Source of the DNA: Lachnospiraceae bacterium
GTDB lineage: Bacteria > Bacillota > Clostridia > Lachnospirales > Lachnospiraceae
DNA: 64,000 nucleotides
NCBI GenBank assembly: GCA_910575155.1
Contig: CAJTDX010000007.1
Location: forward strand, 62,001 to 126,000
Direction: 5' to 3'
Shown here: positions 23,327-31,535 of the stretch, piece by piece
How positions within the stretch are numbered: position 1 is the first letter of the stretch
How the letters are laid out: each line of letters starts with the position of its first letter
Made by a program: the position numbers and the translations under genes
The notes under the pieces: model-generated
The model's input: only the letters and a program-made list of their open reading frames with translations
What the model was told of the DNA's origin: nothing
Databases searched by the model: none

Positions 23327-23614
23327 ATGGCAAATTATAATATGACTCCTGATTGTGGCTGCAGCCAAAGACCTCCTCAGCGGCAAAACGGATGCGCTTC
23401 CGGCAGACCTCAGCGCCCCACGCGAACACGTCCGCCTATGCCGCATCCCTGCCCGGATCATACAGATCCTCTGTCTGGCATGGCTATTGCAATGGCTTAT
23501 GTGCCCTGGCAGTTTATGAACGAAACTTATGAGCCAGATAAAGCGCTTCAATACGGCACTATTTTCCCAGAATTAAATAAACCTTTTTACGGGAAAGGAG
23601 GCTGCATGAGATGA
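23327..23614 (+). CDS. cotJA: Spore coat-associated protein CotJA
   Basis: A 95-aa protein. The N-terminus is Cys/Pro/Arg-rich and low-complexity; the C-terminus has the CotJA core GMAIAMAYVPWQFMNETYEP followed by ALQYGTIFPELNKPF. The start at 23327 follows AAAGGA; the longer upstream frame has no support. First gene of cotJABC, expressed in the mother cell under sigma-E in Bacillus. A TCATATT at 23282-23288 fits a sigma-E -35, but a convincing -10 is not apparent at correct spacing. Its stop overlaps cotJB by 4 bp. Confidence 0.9.
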   Translation: MANYNMTPDCGCSQRPPQRQNGCASGRPQRPTRTRPPMPHPCPDHTDPLSGMAIAMAYVPWQFMNETYEPDKALQYGTIFPELNKPFYGKGGCMR

Positions 23615-23877
23615 ATAGAAATCAAATGGAACAGGTAAAATTATTTCAATGGATCAACATGGTAAGCTTTGCCGTCAATGATATCGTACTCTATCTCGAT
23701 ACTCACCCCACGGACCAGAAAGCGCTTTCCTACTTCAATCATTTCCGTGAAGTACGCATGAAAGCTTTGAAAGAATATGAAGAGAACTACGGCCCTCTTA
23801 CCCTGGACACTGCAAAACCGGATCAGATGTGGCTTTGGTCTACTCAGCCAATGCCATGGGAAGGAGGTTATTGCTAA
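23611..23877 (+). CDS. cotJB: Spore coat protein CotJB
   Basis: An 88-aa coat protein with the CotJB pattern: FQWINMVSFAVNDIVLYLDTH, then ALSYFNHFREVRMKALKEYE and the terminal WLWSTQPMPWEGGYC. It overlaps cotJA (ATGAGATGA arrangement, GGAGG upstream) and is followed immediately by cotJC. CotJB is needed for assembly of the CotJ complex in the spore coat of Bacillus; the same role is inferred. Confidence 0.93.
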   Translation: MNRNQMEQVKLFQWINMVSFAVNDIVLYLDTHPTDQKALSYFNHFREVRMKALKEYEENYGPLTLDTAKPDQMWLWSTQPMPWEGGYC

Positions 23878-24207
23878 ATGTGGAATTATGAAAAACGATT
23901 ACAGTATCCTGTAAATATTACACAGACGAATCCTCAAATAGCGCAGGTAATCATCAGTCAGTTCGGCGGTCCTGACGGCGAGCTGTCCGCATCCATGCGC
24001 TATCTGTCTCAGCGTTACACGATTCCTTACCGGGAAGTTGCGGGATTACTGACCGATATAGGTAGAGAAGCCCCTGAAATGTTCCATCTCAAAGACCTCG
24101 CTTTTTTCGCTCTGTGTGCGGGGGAAACTTCCAGTGGATGCTTTCCCGTAAACGGTTTTACCCTGCGGGACAATTTACGCTTTTTGCATCCGTGTAGCTC
24201 CATTTAA
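23878..24207 (+). pseudogene. cotJC: 5' part of cotJC, interrupted by the 18-kb element
   Basis: The first 61 codons (MWNYEKRLQYPVNITQTNPQ to VAGLLTDI) are a normal CotJC N-terminus, with GGPDGELSASMRYLSQRY. At GGT 24061 the sequence enters the element and the frame runs through unrelated DNA (GREAPEMFHL...) to TAA at 24205. The truncated product lacks the ExxH manganese-binding motifs of this manganese-catalase-like coat protein. The missing 140 codons are found intact at 42181-42603. The two parts would rejoin in frame on excision, so the gene may be restored during sporulation; it is marked pseudogene only in its present split state. Confidence 0.92.
24041..24080. other. Left attachment junction (attL) in cotJC
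   Basis: Host sequence ...GACCGATATA meets GGTA (24061-24064) and then element sequence GAGAAGCCCC. The shared core with the right junction is GGTA. The boundary is set by where the CotJC protein pattern stops and by the matching resumption at 42181. Confidence 0.85.
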
Positions 24208-25825
24208 GGGGGAGCAGGTTCAAATACACATCAATATGTTCTTTGTCGTTTACGACCATTTTATCTAAGATTTCTTTATAAAAATCATCTTCATATTCCA
24301 CACCGTCTATAAGCTCATTCATCGCTTCTGTAATTTCAGAAACAAGCTCCTGCAGTTTGGAGAGCCTCTCCCTTTTCTGATCTACGCATTCTAAAACGGA
24401 TTGCAGTTCGTCAATCTCATTCTCACATTTTGCTCTTGCTACTGTAAATTCATCTCTGGTAATATCGCCAGATGTATAAAGGTCAATAAGGTTTGTGCGT
24501 TTTTGCAGGGTCGTTTTTATCTGTGATTTTAATTTCTCACTGTCTGTACCTGCGGGATTCATTGCCGCGTCCTTCAGGCATACCTTAGTACCATCCGGCA
24601 AATCAGCGGAAATAACAGACTTGATAATAATAAGCAAATTTTCAGTGATTTTCTTCGTATTATACTTTAAGCTCTTCGTGACAAGGTGCATGATATAGAC
24701 TGCATCTTCATTGCGTATGCTTAATCCTTTGCATCCAACTTGATTCCCTGCTTTGTCCACATGGGGACTCCCATGCCTTGCGGCTTCCAGACACCGCCAC
24801 GCCTGATAACGTTTTCCATTTTTTCGGGTTTTATACCGTGCCACATAACTTGAACCGCAGCATCCGCATTTGATTTTCCCGGAAAACGGATAGCGGTTGC
24901 TATACTTTGATTTTCCCTCCTGCGAACGTGATTTTTCGTCTAACATGCGGTTTGCCTGATCAAACAGCTCACGGGAGATAATCGGCTCGTGATGGTCTTT
25001 GATAATCACAAATTCCTCCTCTCCAAGGTTTACTTTCTTTTCATGGGATAGAAAGTCTGGCGTATAGGTTTTCTTCTGCACCAAATCACCGCAGTATTTT
25101 TCATTGCGGATAACACGGAGAATGACTGTGTTCTGCCATTCTTTTACCCGCATGGGCTGAATGCCCTCCTCCCGAAGTTCGCGGGCAATCACATGAGTTC
25201 CTTTCCCCTCATCTACAAACTTGTGGAAGATCAGACGGACAACTTTTGCCCCCTCCTCATTGATATACATTTTGCCAGCTTTCACATCGTAGCCAAGCAT
25301 ACTCCGCCCGAACACAACTCCCTGCTCCATCTGGCGTTTCTGCCCCCATTTCACACGCTCGGACGTTTTACGGCTCTCCTCCTGTGCAATCGAGGACATA
25401 ATGGCAAGACGAAGCTCCGCGTCGCTATCTAACGTGTTGATGTTATCATTCAGAAAGATAACGCCTACGCCGTGCTTCTTGAGGTCACGGGTATAGAATA
25501 TGCTGTCAAGGGTATTTCTTGCAAAACGGGAGATTTCTTTTGTTACAATCAAATCAAAATCGCCGTTTTTCGCACACGCAATCATGCGGTTAAATTCTTT
25601 CCGTTTTTTTGTGCTCGTGCCAGAGATGCCTTCATCTGCGAACACTTCATAAAGCTCCCAATCGGGATTACGCTCTATATACTGTCTGAAGTAACGCTGC
25701 TGGCTTTCAAATGAATTTGCCTGGTCTTCGTTGTCCGTGGATACGCGGCAGTAAGCGGCAACCTTTCTTTTTATGTGCTGTATTTTTCTTTCTTGATTCA
25801 GGGTTTCGTATTTATCTATCGACAT
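24158..25825 (-). CDS. Large serine recombinase/integrase
   Basis: A 555-aa site-specific recombinase. The resolvase domain carries the catalytic serine at residue 29 (AAYCRVSTDNEDQ), with DEGISGTS, KEISRFARNTLD and MSSIAQEESRKTSERVKWG. A recombinase domain (about 175-290), a zinc ribbon (IKCGCCGSSYVARY and a later Cys pair) and a C-terminal coiled coil (about 430-500) follow, the normal large serine integrase order. ATG 25825 has AAAGGAGAT upstream. The gene reads toward attL and stops 94 bp from the core. It almost certainly integrated the element and, with a directionality factor, would excise it to restore cotJC. Confidence 0.93.
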   Translation of the reverse strand: MSIDKYETLNQERKIQHIKRKVAAYCRVSTDNEDQANSFESQQRYFRQYIERNPDWELYEVFADEGISGTSTKKRKEFNRMIACAKNGDFDLIVTKEISRFARNTLDSIFYTRDLKKHGVGVIFLNDNINTLDSDAELRLAIMSSIAQEESRKTSERVKWGQKRQMEQGVVFGRSMLGYDVKAGKMYINEEGAKVVRLIFHKFVDEGKGTHVIARELREEGIQPMRVKEWQNTVILRVIRNEKYCGDLVQKKTYTPDFLSHEKKVNLGEEEFVIIKDHHEPIISRELFDQANRMLDEKSRSQEGKSKYSNRYPFSGKIKCGCCGSSYVARYKTRKNGKRYQAWRCLEAARHGSPHVDKAGNQVGCKGLSIRNEDAVYIMHLVTKSLKYNTKKITENLLIIIKSVISADLPDGTKVCLKDAAMNPAGTDSEKLKSQIKTTLQKRTNLIDLYTSGDITRDEFTVARAKCENEIDELQSVLECVDQKRERLSKLQELVSEITEAMNELIDGVEYEDDFYKEILDKMVVNDKEHIDVYLNLLPLKWSYTDAKSVNCPAG

Positions 25826-25926
25826 AAGAATATCTCCTTTCTTTGATTTTACCCATTTTTACAGGCATGAAGATTTCATTTGATTATGTAAAAACGTCAA
25901 GCGGTTATGCCTGACGTTGTTTTTTT

Positions 25927-26163
25927 CTAATATGGACGATATTGTTTTTCAAGCTCAAGCAAACAGCGTTCCCGCTGTGATGCGGTCAACAGATTCCGTT
26001 TTTCTAATGATAAAAGGATTGACCTTTGAACATTCATAAGAAATGCTGCGTGTTCCCGCTCGTTCAATTCTGGAACAGGATCGCCAGCATAAATAAATTC
26101 TCTATGTTTCAATATAGACAACACCTCCCTCATTCTCAATGTATGAGCAAATGATTGTACCAT
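25927..26163 (-). CDS. Small basic protein upstream of the recombinase
   Basis: A protein of up to 78 aa with the conserved-looking segment HREFIYAGDPVPELNEREHA, then AAFLMNVQRSILLSLEKRNLL and RERCLLELEKQY. Similar short proteins occur next to large serine recombinases in clostridial elements. The true start is uncertain: GGGAGGTG lies inside the frame, so translation may begin at a later TTG near residue 19. The position makes it a candidate recombination directionality factor or a regulator, but nothing in the sequence proves this. Confidence 0.6.
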   Translation of the reverse strand: MVQSFAHTLRMREVLSILKHREFIYAGDPVPELNEREHAAFLMNVQRSILLSLEKRNLLTASQRERCLLELEKQYRPY

Positions 26164-26287
26164 ATAACGAGGGGGCTAATCCTTTTTTTGAACACTGTCA
26201 TCATGAAGCGTACAGCGTTCATGCACAAATATTGAAGCAGATTGCAAATGACCGCTTAACTCAATGCTGATTGCCAATACATAAAAT

Positions 26288-26340
26288 AAAACAGAATCGA
26301 TAAACTGCAAAATGGAGACTTGTTCATCGACTCTGTTTTT
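26288..26340 (-). terminator. Hairpin terminator
   Basis: AAAACAGAATCGAT (26288-26301) pairs with ATCGACTCTGTTTT (26326-26339) with a single mismatch. On the minus strand it lies about 60 bp beyond the stop of the sigma-like remnant and ends in a U-rich run, so it probably closed the bacteriocin operon. Confidence 0.6.
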
Positions 26341-26397
26341 AAAAATCAATTCAATGCTTTAGTATGTATCTGCACTATCATACTTGTGGTATGTTTC

Positions 26398-26560
26398 TCA
26401 AGATGTCTGATCATATATGATTTCGCGCAGAACTTTCAGAGCCTTTGAATGAAGCAGCTTTACATAGCTGTATGAAATATCCATTAGTTCTGCGATACTT
26501 TTCAATGTTTTCCCGTTATAATAGTGCAGGATCATGATATTGCGTTCCCGCTGAGGGAGT
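26398..26560 (-). pseudogene. Sigma-70 region 4-like helix-turn-helix remnant
   Basis: The minus strand reads EQLPQRERNIMILHYYNGKT followed by LKSIAELMDISYSYVKLLHSKALKVLREII and a stop at 26398. This is a recognisable sigma region 4 helix-turn-helix. The frame has a stop just upstream and no start codon, and it is +1 relative to the overlapping peptide ORF, so it appears to be the tail of a deleted or frameshifted sigma-like gene. Confidence 0.65.
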
Positions 26561-26705
26561 TGTTCGCAGCATTCACCTGTTCCAGTTCTTCATCTGAAAG
26601 CGCCTCGCCGTAACGTTTCTCAGTTTCATCCTTCATTTCGGCAAGACGCAGATTTACCGAAAATTTCTGGAAGTCAAACAGCCGCCGTAATTCCTCTTCC
26701 ATCAT
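26532..26705 (-). CDS. Small leader-peptide-like protein coupled to the C39/radical-SAM ORF
   Basis: A 57-aa acidic protein starting ATGATGGAAGAGG at 26705, with GGAGGGCGA just upstream and overlapping the stop of the preceding ORF. Its middle (KRYGEALSDEELEQVNAAN) resembles leader peptides of RiPP precursors, which often end in LSDEELExVxGG. The double-Gly cleavage site is not present, and the last 10 residues appear to be an out-of-frame reading of the sigma-like segment. It may be a broken precursor or a decayed accessory gene. Recognition is tentative. Confidence 0.45.
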   Translation of the reverse strand: MMEEELRRLFDFQKFSVNLRLAEMKDETEKRYGEALSDEELEQVNAANNSLSGNAIS

Positions 26706-29335
26706 TCGCCCTCCATAGGCGATAAATTTTTCCAGCCCCGGAATGTTTCCTTGATTTTCCTGTGCCAGCCTTTTTGGAAAAATAGACATTTTGCGGGATC
26801 AATGCCAAATTTATCATCCGTAATCGCCAGTGCCAGCGCGCGGCAGCCACCCCCGCAGTGTTTAAAATAAGGACACACCGCGCAGGTTTCATTGTTCTCT
26901 GACAACTGCCCCAGTGTAGCGCAGACCTCGCTCAGATATCTTCCTTCCTGCAAAATTGGCTGCAATCCCTCTTTTTTAACATTGCCCAGGAAATTATTCT
27001 TCGCGCTAAAATACCCAGACATCTGCATACAAGGGTAGACATTTCCGTCTGCTGCAACCGCAACCATCCCCCGGTTCCCACGGCACACGGGCATACTGTC
27101 CCGGTACTCTCCTGCAATGTATTCAACGGGGCGCAGATGGTAAGATTCTGTTCGTGGAAACACCGTAAGAAACTGCCAGATATCTATTGTCATATTGTGT
27201 TTCTTTTTAACATATCTGTCGGCAAATTCCAACATACTTTCGTAATATTCCTCAACCTCTAAGCAGGAACCACCTGCATTTTCCTTCCAGCGCGGCGATT
27301 CTGAAGTGCGGATTACCCGCATTTCGTCCACGCCCATTTCGTCTAACATTTCCGCTGTAGGCAACATGGATTCGATATTGAGCCGATGAACGTTCGTCTG
27401 CACTTTTACACGAAAACCCTTTTCCACGCACAGGCGAATTGCCCGAAGCGCGTCCGTCTCCGCCCCCTTGCGGTTTCTGAGCCAGTCGTGATGCCCGATT
27501 CCATCAAAGGATATTTTAATCAGCGGATTACCGCCGATTTTCCGAAATTGCTCTAATGCTGTCTCGTCAAGGAAAGAACCATTCGTGTTCAGATCCTCAA
27601 GGTGCATTCCGTGTGCGTAAATACTCTCCACAATCTCAAAAAAATTCTTATGCTTTCCGTCAAATAAGATTTCGCCTTCCCAGGGCCTGTAAAGCCCTGA
27701 AATCAGCTTTGACAGTGTGGATTTCCCGCAGCCTGATGTGCCGACAAACGCCACGCGGCTGCCGGTTTTGAGCGTTAAATGAAAATCCCTGATCAGAGGC
27801 TCTGCGAGACGCGAATAGCCGAAGGTGACGTTTTTAAGTTCCACACTGCCCGATAATTTGCTATACTTTGCATCCTCTGAAATTCCATCTCTGCTGCAAT
27901 TCACATCCGTCGGGTATTCCATCACATCCTCCACACGCTCCATCTGCGTGCGCATTTCCTGGAGCGTCTGTCCCGCCGAAATCAACGTCTGCGCGGGTTC
28001 GGTAAAAGAACCTAAAAAGCCCTGAAATGCCATGATCATGCCCACTGTAAATTTCCCATCTATTGTAAAATAAACTCCGAGTATCAGCACGGCAATATTC
28101 GCCAGTGACGATACAAGCTCAGGAATCATGCCAAGATACTGATTGAGACGTTCAAAACGCACCTGCTGTGTATTCACGCTGGCCTGATAGCCCGCCCACT
28201 TCTCAAAAAATCCATTCTCTGCTCCGCTGGCCTTGATGGTTTCCACCATTTCAATCCCCGCCACGGCAGCTCCTGCGAGTTTTCCCGCATCACGCATCTG
28301 TACCCGGGTAATGTTCATGCGCTTATTGGATATAATCTTTGAGACCACAAAATTGATCACGATGGAAGCCACCCCCACCAGCGTCAGAATCGGGCTGTAG
28401 CGAAGCATCACAACAAAATAAAGCGCCAGCATGACCGTATTTAACGCCAACGGCGCGAAAGTCTCTACCAATGACTGGGCAACCGAAGCATTCATTCTCT
28501 GCCTTTGCTGAATATCCCCCGCCATACGCTGGGAGAAAAATTCCATCGGCATCCGCAGAACCTTCCACATATAATCGGCGCTTCCGACCGCCGAAAGCTG
28601 GCCGTTTATTTTCAGCGAATACACAGCTTTGATCCATTCCACAATAAGCTGTATCACGCTTATTCCTCCAAGCGCAAAAATAAACGGCAAAAACCATTCC
28701 GGATTTTCACCGGTAAGCAGCCGATCCAGGAAGATCCGTGAGAATGCCGGGGTGATAATCCCCAGCAGAGCGGTAACCAATGTTGTCAGCGCCACAAACA
28801 CGATTGCTGTTTTGGCCTCTTTCAGCCGTTTTTTCGCAAATGCCAGTATGCTTTTGGGGGCTCCGCCCGGCTCGAAGCTCTTTGCAGGCTCGAACATCAG
28901 GCAAATCCCCGTAAAGGACTTGTCAAATATTTCCATGGGCACGGAATAACTCCCTTTTGCAGGATCGTTCAGGTACGCCTTGCCGCCCTTAAAGCCGTCC
29001 AGCACTACAAAATGATTGAAATTCCAATGAATGATACAGGGAAATTTTCCATTCTCTTTTAAACTCTCCGGCTCATAGCGATAGCCTTTTGCTGCCAGCC
29101 CATAACTGCGCGCTGCTTTTAGGATGTTTTTTGCGTTGGAACCGTCACGCGATACGCCGCAGTCAGCGCGTACCTGCTCAAGCGGTATCCATTTCCGGTA
29201 ATATGCAAGGATCATCGTGAGAGAAGCCGCGCCGCACTCCAGCGCTTCCATCTGCATTACCACAGGAACTTTCACCTTACCGTTTCTGACAGGCTGCTTT
29301 ATCTTTTCGTACCCATCTTCAGACTCTCCTCTCAA
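26702..29335 (-). CDS. Chimera of C39 peptidase-ABC exporter and radical-SAM/SPASM protein
   Basis: An intact 877-aa frame joining two decayed genes. Residues 1-150 are a C39 double-Gly peptidase (Cys34 in ALECGAAS, His108, Asp124). Residues 160-450 are the six-helix exporter domain. Residues 495-557 start an ATPase (Walker A GTSGCGKST near 532-540), but after LFDGK the frame jumps into a radical-SAM protein (FFEIVESIYAHGMHLEDLNT and KISFDGIGHHDWLRNRKGAE) with a complete SPASM tail (CAVCPYFKHCGGGC). The ABC signature and Walker B are gone, as is the radical-SAM CxxxCxxC. The likely cause is a deletion inside an NHLM bacteriocin locus. The start is a TTG overlapping the upstream gene. Neither the ATPase nor the SAM chemistry should work; the peptidase might. 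Confidence 0.8.
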   Translation of the reverse strand: MRGESEDGYEKIKQPVRNGKVKVPVVMQMEALECGAASLTMILAYYRKWIPLEQVRADCGVSRDGSNAKNILKAARSYGLAAKGYRYEPESLKENGKFPCIIHWNFNHFVVLDGFKGGKAYLNDPAKGSYSVPMEIFDKSFTGICLMFEPAKSFEPGGAPKSILAFAKKRLKEAKTAIVFVALTTLVTALLGIITPAFSRIFLDRLLTGENPEWFLPFIFALGGISVIQLIVEWIKAVYSLKINGQLSAVGSADYMWKVLRMPMEFFSQRMAGDIQQRQRMNASVAQSLVETFAPLALNTVMLALYFVVMLRYSPILTLVGVASIVINFVVSKIISNKRMNITRVQMRDAGKLAGAAVAGIEMVETIKASGAENGFFEKWAGYQASVNTQQVRFERLNQYLGMIPELVSSLANIAVLILGVYFTIDGKFTVGMIMAFQGFLGSFTEPAQTLISAGQTLQEMRTQMERVEDVMEYPTDVNCSRDGISEDAKYSKLSGSVELKNVTFGYSRLAEPLIRDFHLTLKTGSRVAFVGTSGCGKSTLSKLISGLYRPWEGEILFDGKHKNFFEIVESIYAHGMHLEDLNTNGSFLDETALEQFRKIGGNPLIKISFDGIGHHDWLRNRKGAETDALRAIRLCVEKGFRVKVQTNVHRLNIESMLPTAEMLDEMGVDEMRVIRTSESPRWKENAGGSCLEVEEYYESMLEFADRYVKKKHNMTIDIWQFLTVFPRTESYHLRPVEYIAGEYRDSMPVCRGNRGMVAVAADGNVYPCMQMSGYFSAKNNFLGNVKKEGLQPILQEGRYLSEVCATLGQLSENNETCAVCPYFKHCGGGCRALALAITDDKFGIDPAKCLFFQKGWHRKIKETFRGWKNLSPMEGE

Positions 29336-29814
29336 TTCAGTATAAACGACATCGGCGATACGCTTTCTGTAACGATTTCCGTCTTGTATGTACCGTCTGG
29401 AAGATCCACATCTGCAATGATCTCATACATCCACGCACCCTCGGAAAAACCTCCGAGATACATCAAATAGGGATCCATATCTGCGTTTACGGAGACCGGC
29501 CTTTCGGCAATTTCAGAAACAGCGAAATCATTCCCGTTTACCTTTACCAGCATTCCCGTTTTCATCTTAGCAGCGTCTTCCTCCGTAACATAACAGATAA
29601 AAATGCCGTTTTCGCTCGTCCCTGCAGAAAGGACCTTGCTTTCAAGACGCCCGAAAATCCCCCAGACGCATACCCCCGCCAGCAAAACAACAACCGCCGC
29701 CAGCATCATCCATACGCTCGGATTGGATACGCGGATATAATCATTTAACTGCTCGGGAGAAGAAACGCGGTCAATACTTGATTTCCGAAAAATTTGCTTT
29801 TCATTATACTTCAT
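29332..29814 (-). CDS. NHLM bacteriocin system secretion (membrane-fusion-like) protein
   Basis: A 160-aa protein with the N-terminal pattern IFRKSSIDRVSSPEQLNDYI seen in NHLM-type bacteriocin secretion proteins, one transmembrane helix (MMLAAVVVLLAGVCVWGIF, about 36-55) and a short extracytoplasmic beta domain. It is shorter than typical HlyD-like partners and lacks the long coiled coil. GAGAGG precedes ATG 29814. The stop overlaps the start of the C39/radical-SAM chimera, its expected partner. It would have guided peptide export across the envelope. Confidence 0.75.
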   Translation of the reverse strand: MKYNEKQIFRKSSIDRVSSPEQLNDYIRVSNPSVWMMLAAVVVLLAGVCVWGIFGRLESKVLSAGTSENGIFICYVTEEDAAKMKTGMLVKVNGNDFAVSEIAERPVSVNADMDPYLMYLGGFSEGAWMYEIIADVDLPDGTYKTEIVTESVSPMSFILN

Positions 29815-29923
29815 GTCAACCTCTCAACCTCCAATTTTTAATATTTTAATACAATAATTAAGCATTTTACATCAAACTGCAAAAAAAGCAGCCTAAATGC
29901 CAAAAATGTCATTTCTAAAATAA

Positions 29924-29941
29924 CAGTCAATAAATTGACTG
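29924..29941. promoter_or_regulatory. 18-bp palindromic operator upstream of the marR remnant
   Basis: CAGTCAAT-AA-ATTGACTG is a perfect palindrome, followed by another AATTGACT half-site at about 29948-29955. A GGAGGCG ribosome site at about 29960 follows but leads to no start codon. This fits a MarR-type operator left in front of a deleted regulator start. Confidence 0.55.
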
Positions 29942-30164
29942 TACTGTAATTGACTTTACAGGAGGCGACAGATCTAACAACTAATACATCGTTCGACAAA
30001 TAACTGGATCAATCACGCAGAATGCTTTTCTGAGTGTGCAGGTCAAAAAACGCAGGCGCAGCGGGCTGCGCTGAGGATTTTTCACCTGTGCAATCGGGAA
30101 AGCAGGCAAGTGGTTGGTGTAGTTATTTGCGCAACGATGTACTAGAGCGTGTTTGTATTGCAAA

Positions 30165-30393
30165 TTTCGGGATGAACAGCTTGCGTTATACGATGAATAC
30201 GCCAAACGCCACGGAAATTTGCCAACGCACCTTTCAGTCTAAACAGACTGTCAATCTGATTATACGGAATCTTTTAAACGAGGAGTATGTAACTGTTGAA
30301 GAACGGAAAGAAAATAAACGAGAGAAGATTGATCTCTCACGGACATTTACAAAAAATCTGACAGAACTTATCCATCAGGAAACGGAGGATTGA
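30165..30393 (+). pseudogene. MarR-family regulator remnant
   Basis: Two out-of-frame pieces are visible: FRDEQLALYDEYAKRHGN from 30165, and NATEICQRTFQSKQTVNLIIRNLLNEEYVT... from about 30207 to the stop at 30391-30393. Together they are the middle and recognition-helix part of a MarR winged helix. The N-terminus and a segment between the pieces are missing. A palindromic operator lies 230 bp upstream. Confidence 0.75.
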
Positions 30394-30396
30394 ATA

Positions 30397-30560
30397 ATGG
30401 AATTTTACGAAGCAATTAACAAGCAGAAAGGATATCCTGCTCAATGCATATACCGCTGAATAAAGAGCAGGATATAGTTAAGAAAAAACCGAAAGCGCCG
30501 CCAACCTATATGATCCCCGTATTTATCGGTATTGGTTACGCAAATCCCAAAGAACTGCAA
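30397..30560 (+). pseudogene. Nitroreductase-family remnant
   Basis: It begins MEFYEAINKQKGY at 30397, 3 bp after the marR remnant, and shifts frame near 30445 into PLNKEQDIVKKKPKAPPTY followed by MIPVFIGIGYANPKE. The start matches nitroreductase N-termini, and the second piece matches the C-terminal IPVFIGIGY region. About 100 codons in between, including the FMN-binding core, have been deleted. marR-nitroreductase pairs are common, so this was probably a regulated flavoenzyme operon. Confidence 0.65.
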
Positions 30561-30588
30561 TTAGTGTGCCCACGCCTGCTCACATTTA

Positions 30589-31104
30589 CTAATCCTCAGT
30601 TGCTATATTCGATATTTCATCCGATGCTGTATCCTGTTCCGCATCAGTAAAAGGCATATCATTATTGGTATCTTGCTTTGAATTTTGATTTGGCGCTTTT
30701 GTTGGCTTAGAAATTTCCAAACTCATAGTGGTTTCCATTCCTCCGACGCTCATTGTCATTACAAGCACCCGTGAACCATCCGGCTTAACAACAATCTCAT
30801 ATACCGGAACTGCCTCCACAGAATTGGCATCCTTAATTTTATACGGCTCTCTTTCGATTGGCAAATCCTGTGACGCAGATCTCTCTTTCCCAGAATACAC
30901 ACCCATACCATAAATACTGGCTGCATTTCCGCTCACATAATTATCCCGTCCGCAAACAGCCGTTGTCTTCCCGCTGCCTGCAGAATCATTTCTGTTAACC
31001 ATACCTGCAATTCGATTAGCAAAATCCTCTCCTGAATTATTTCTCCGTGATTTTCCTGTTTCTCTCCATGCAGGACAGCCTGTTCCAATTCCACTAATAC
31101 TCAT
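30589..31104 (-). CDS. Conserved hypothetical protein
   Basis: A 171-aa protein beginning MSISGIGTGCPAWRETGKSR behind GGAGG. The N-terminal third is polar and probably disordered. A compact region follows (IKDANSVEAVPVYEIVVKPDGSRVLVMT, about 95-130) and the tail is acidic. There is no signal peptide or membrane helix. The reading frame stays open upstream to about 31300 (SGSKSVSAGSNLIRRYNYVG), a coding-like stretch without a start, so the gene may have lost or fused to an upstream neighbour. Function unknown. Confidence 0.6.
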   Translation of the reverse strand: MSISGIGTGCPAWRETGKSRRNNSGEDFANRIAGMVNRNDSAGSGKTTAVCGRDNYVSGNAASIYGMGVYSGKERSASQDLPIEREPYKIKDANSVEAVPVYEIVVKPDGSRVLVMTMSVGGMETTMSLEISKPTKAPNQNSKQDTNNDMPFTDAEQDTASDEISNIATED

Positions 31105-31355
31105 TTTCAAATCCTCCATTGTTATCAATATTTTACTGACAATTTTTCGTCGTTCAGAACCGCCTTTACCTCCGTTCAGGGTCTGTTTGCTTCCAACATA
31201 GTTATAACGTCTGATAAGATTGCTGCCTGCGCTTACAGACTTGCTCCCGGAGTTTCTTCGCCGTTTCTTTTCACTTTTTATATCGGCAGAAATTTTGTAT
31301 AGTAAGCCTCATAAGTCAAAAATTTTTCACTTTTCGTCCGATCTAAGAGCAAATG
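31105..31355. other. Gap with coding-like upstream extension
   Basis: The minus-strand frame upstream of the hypothetical gene stays open to about 31300 and reads SGSKSVSAGSNLIRRYNYVG then SKQTLNGGKGGSERRK. No start codon with a ribosome site is visible. It is probably the remnant of an adjacent gene. Confidence 0.35.
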
Positions 31356-31535
31356 TCACGCAAGGCGGCACATAGAAAACCAGAGGAAATAGATACTTCC
31401 GTAAAAGCATATTACCTCTGGTTTGCCGCTTTCCAATTTCATATTTTCTAAATCAATATGAATAAATTCAAAGTCTTCGTAATCAGCCAGAATGACTGGA
31501 TTGCAGGAAAATTCAAATGATACGGAGGAATTGTA
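31356..31535 (-). pseudogene. Coding-like remnant directly after the ABC permease stop
   Basis: Immediately after the permease TGA the same frame continues for 59 codons (VSFEFSCNPVILADYEDFEF, IHIDLENMKLE, VICFYGSIYFLWFSM) to TGA at 31356. The composition is protein-like but no start codon or ribosome site precedes it. A nested hairpin (GCGGC / GCCGC outside AAACCAGAGG / CCTCTGGTTT, 31366-31429) lies inside. It may be a decayed small gene. Function not recognised. Confidence 0.35.

Noticed and set aside
24061-24207. CotJC as a naturally short protein of 109 aa
   Set aside because: The family is about 200 aa with metal ligands in the missing part, and the exact missing part is present at 42181-42603.
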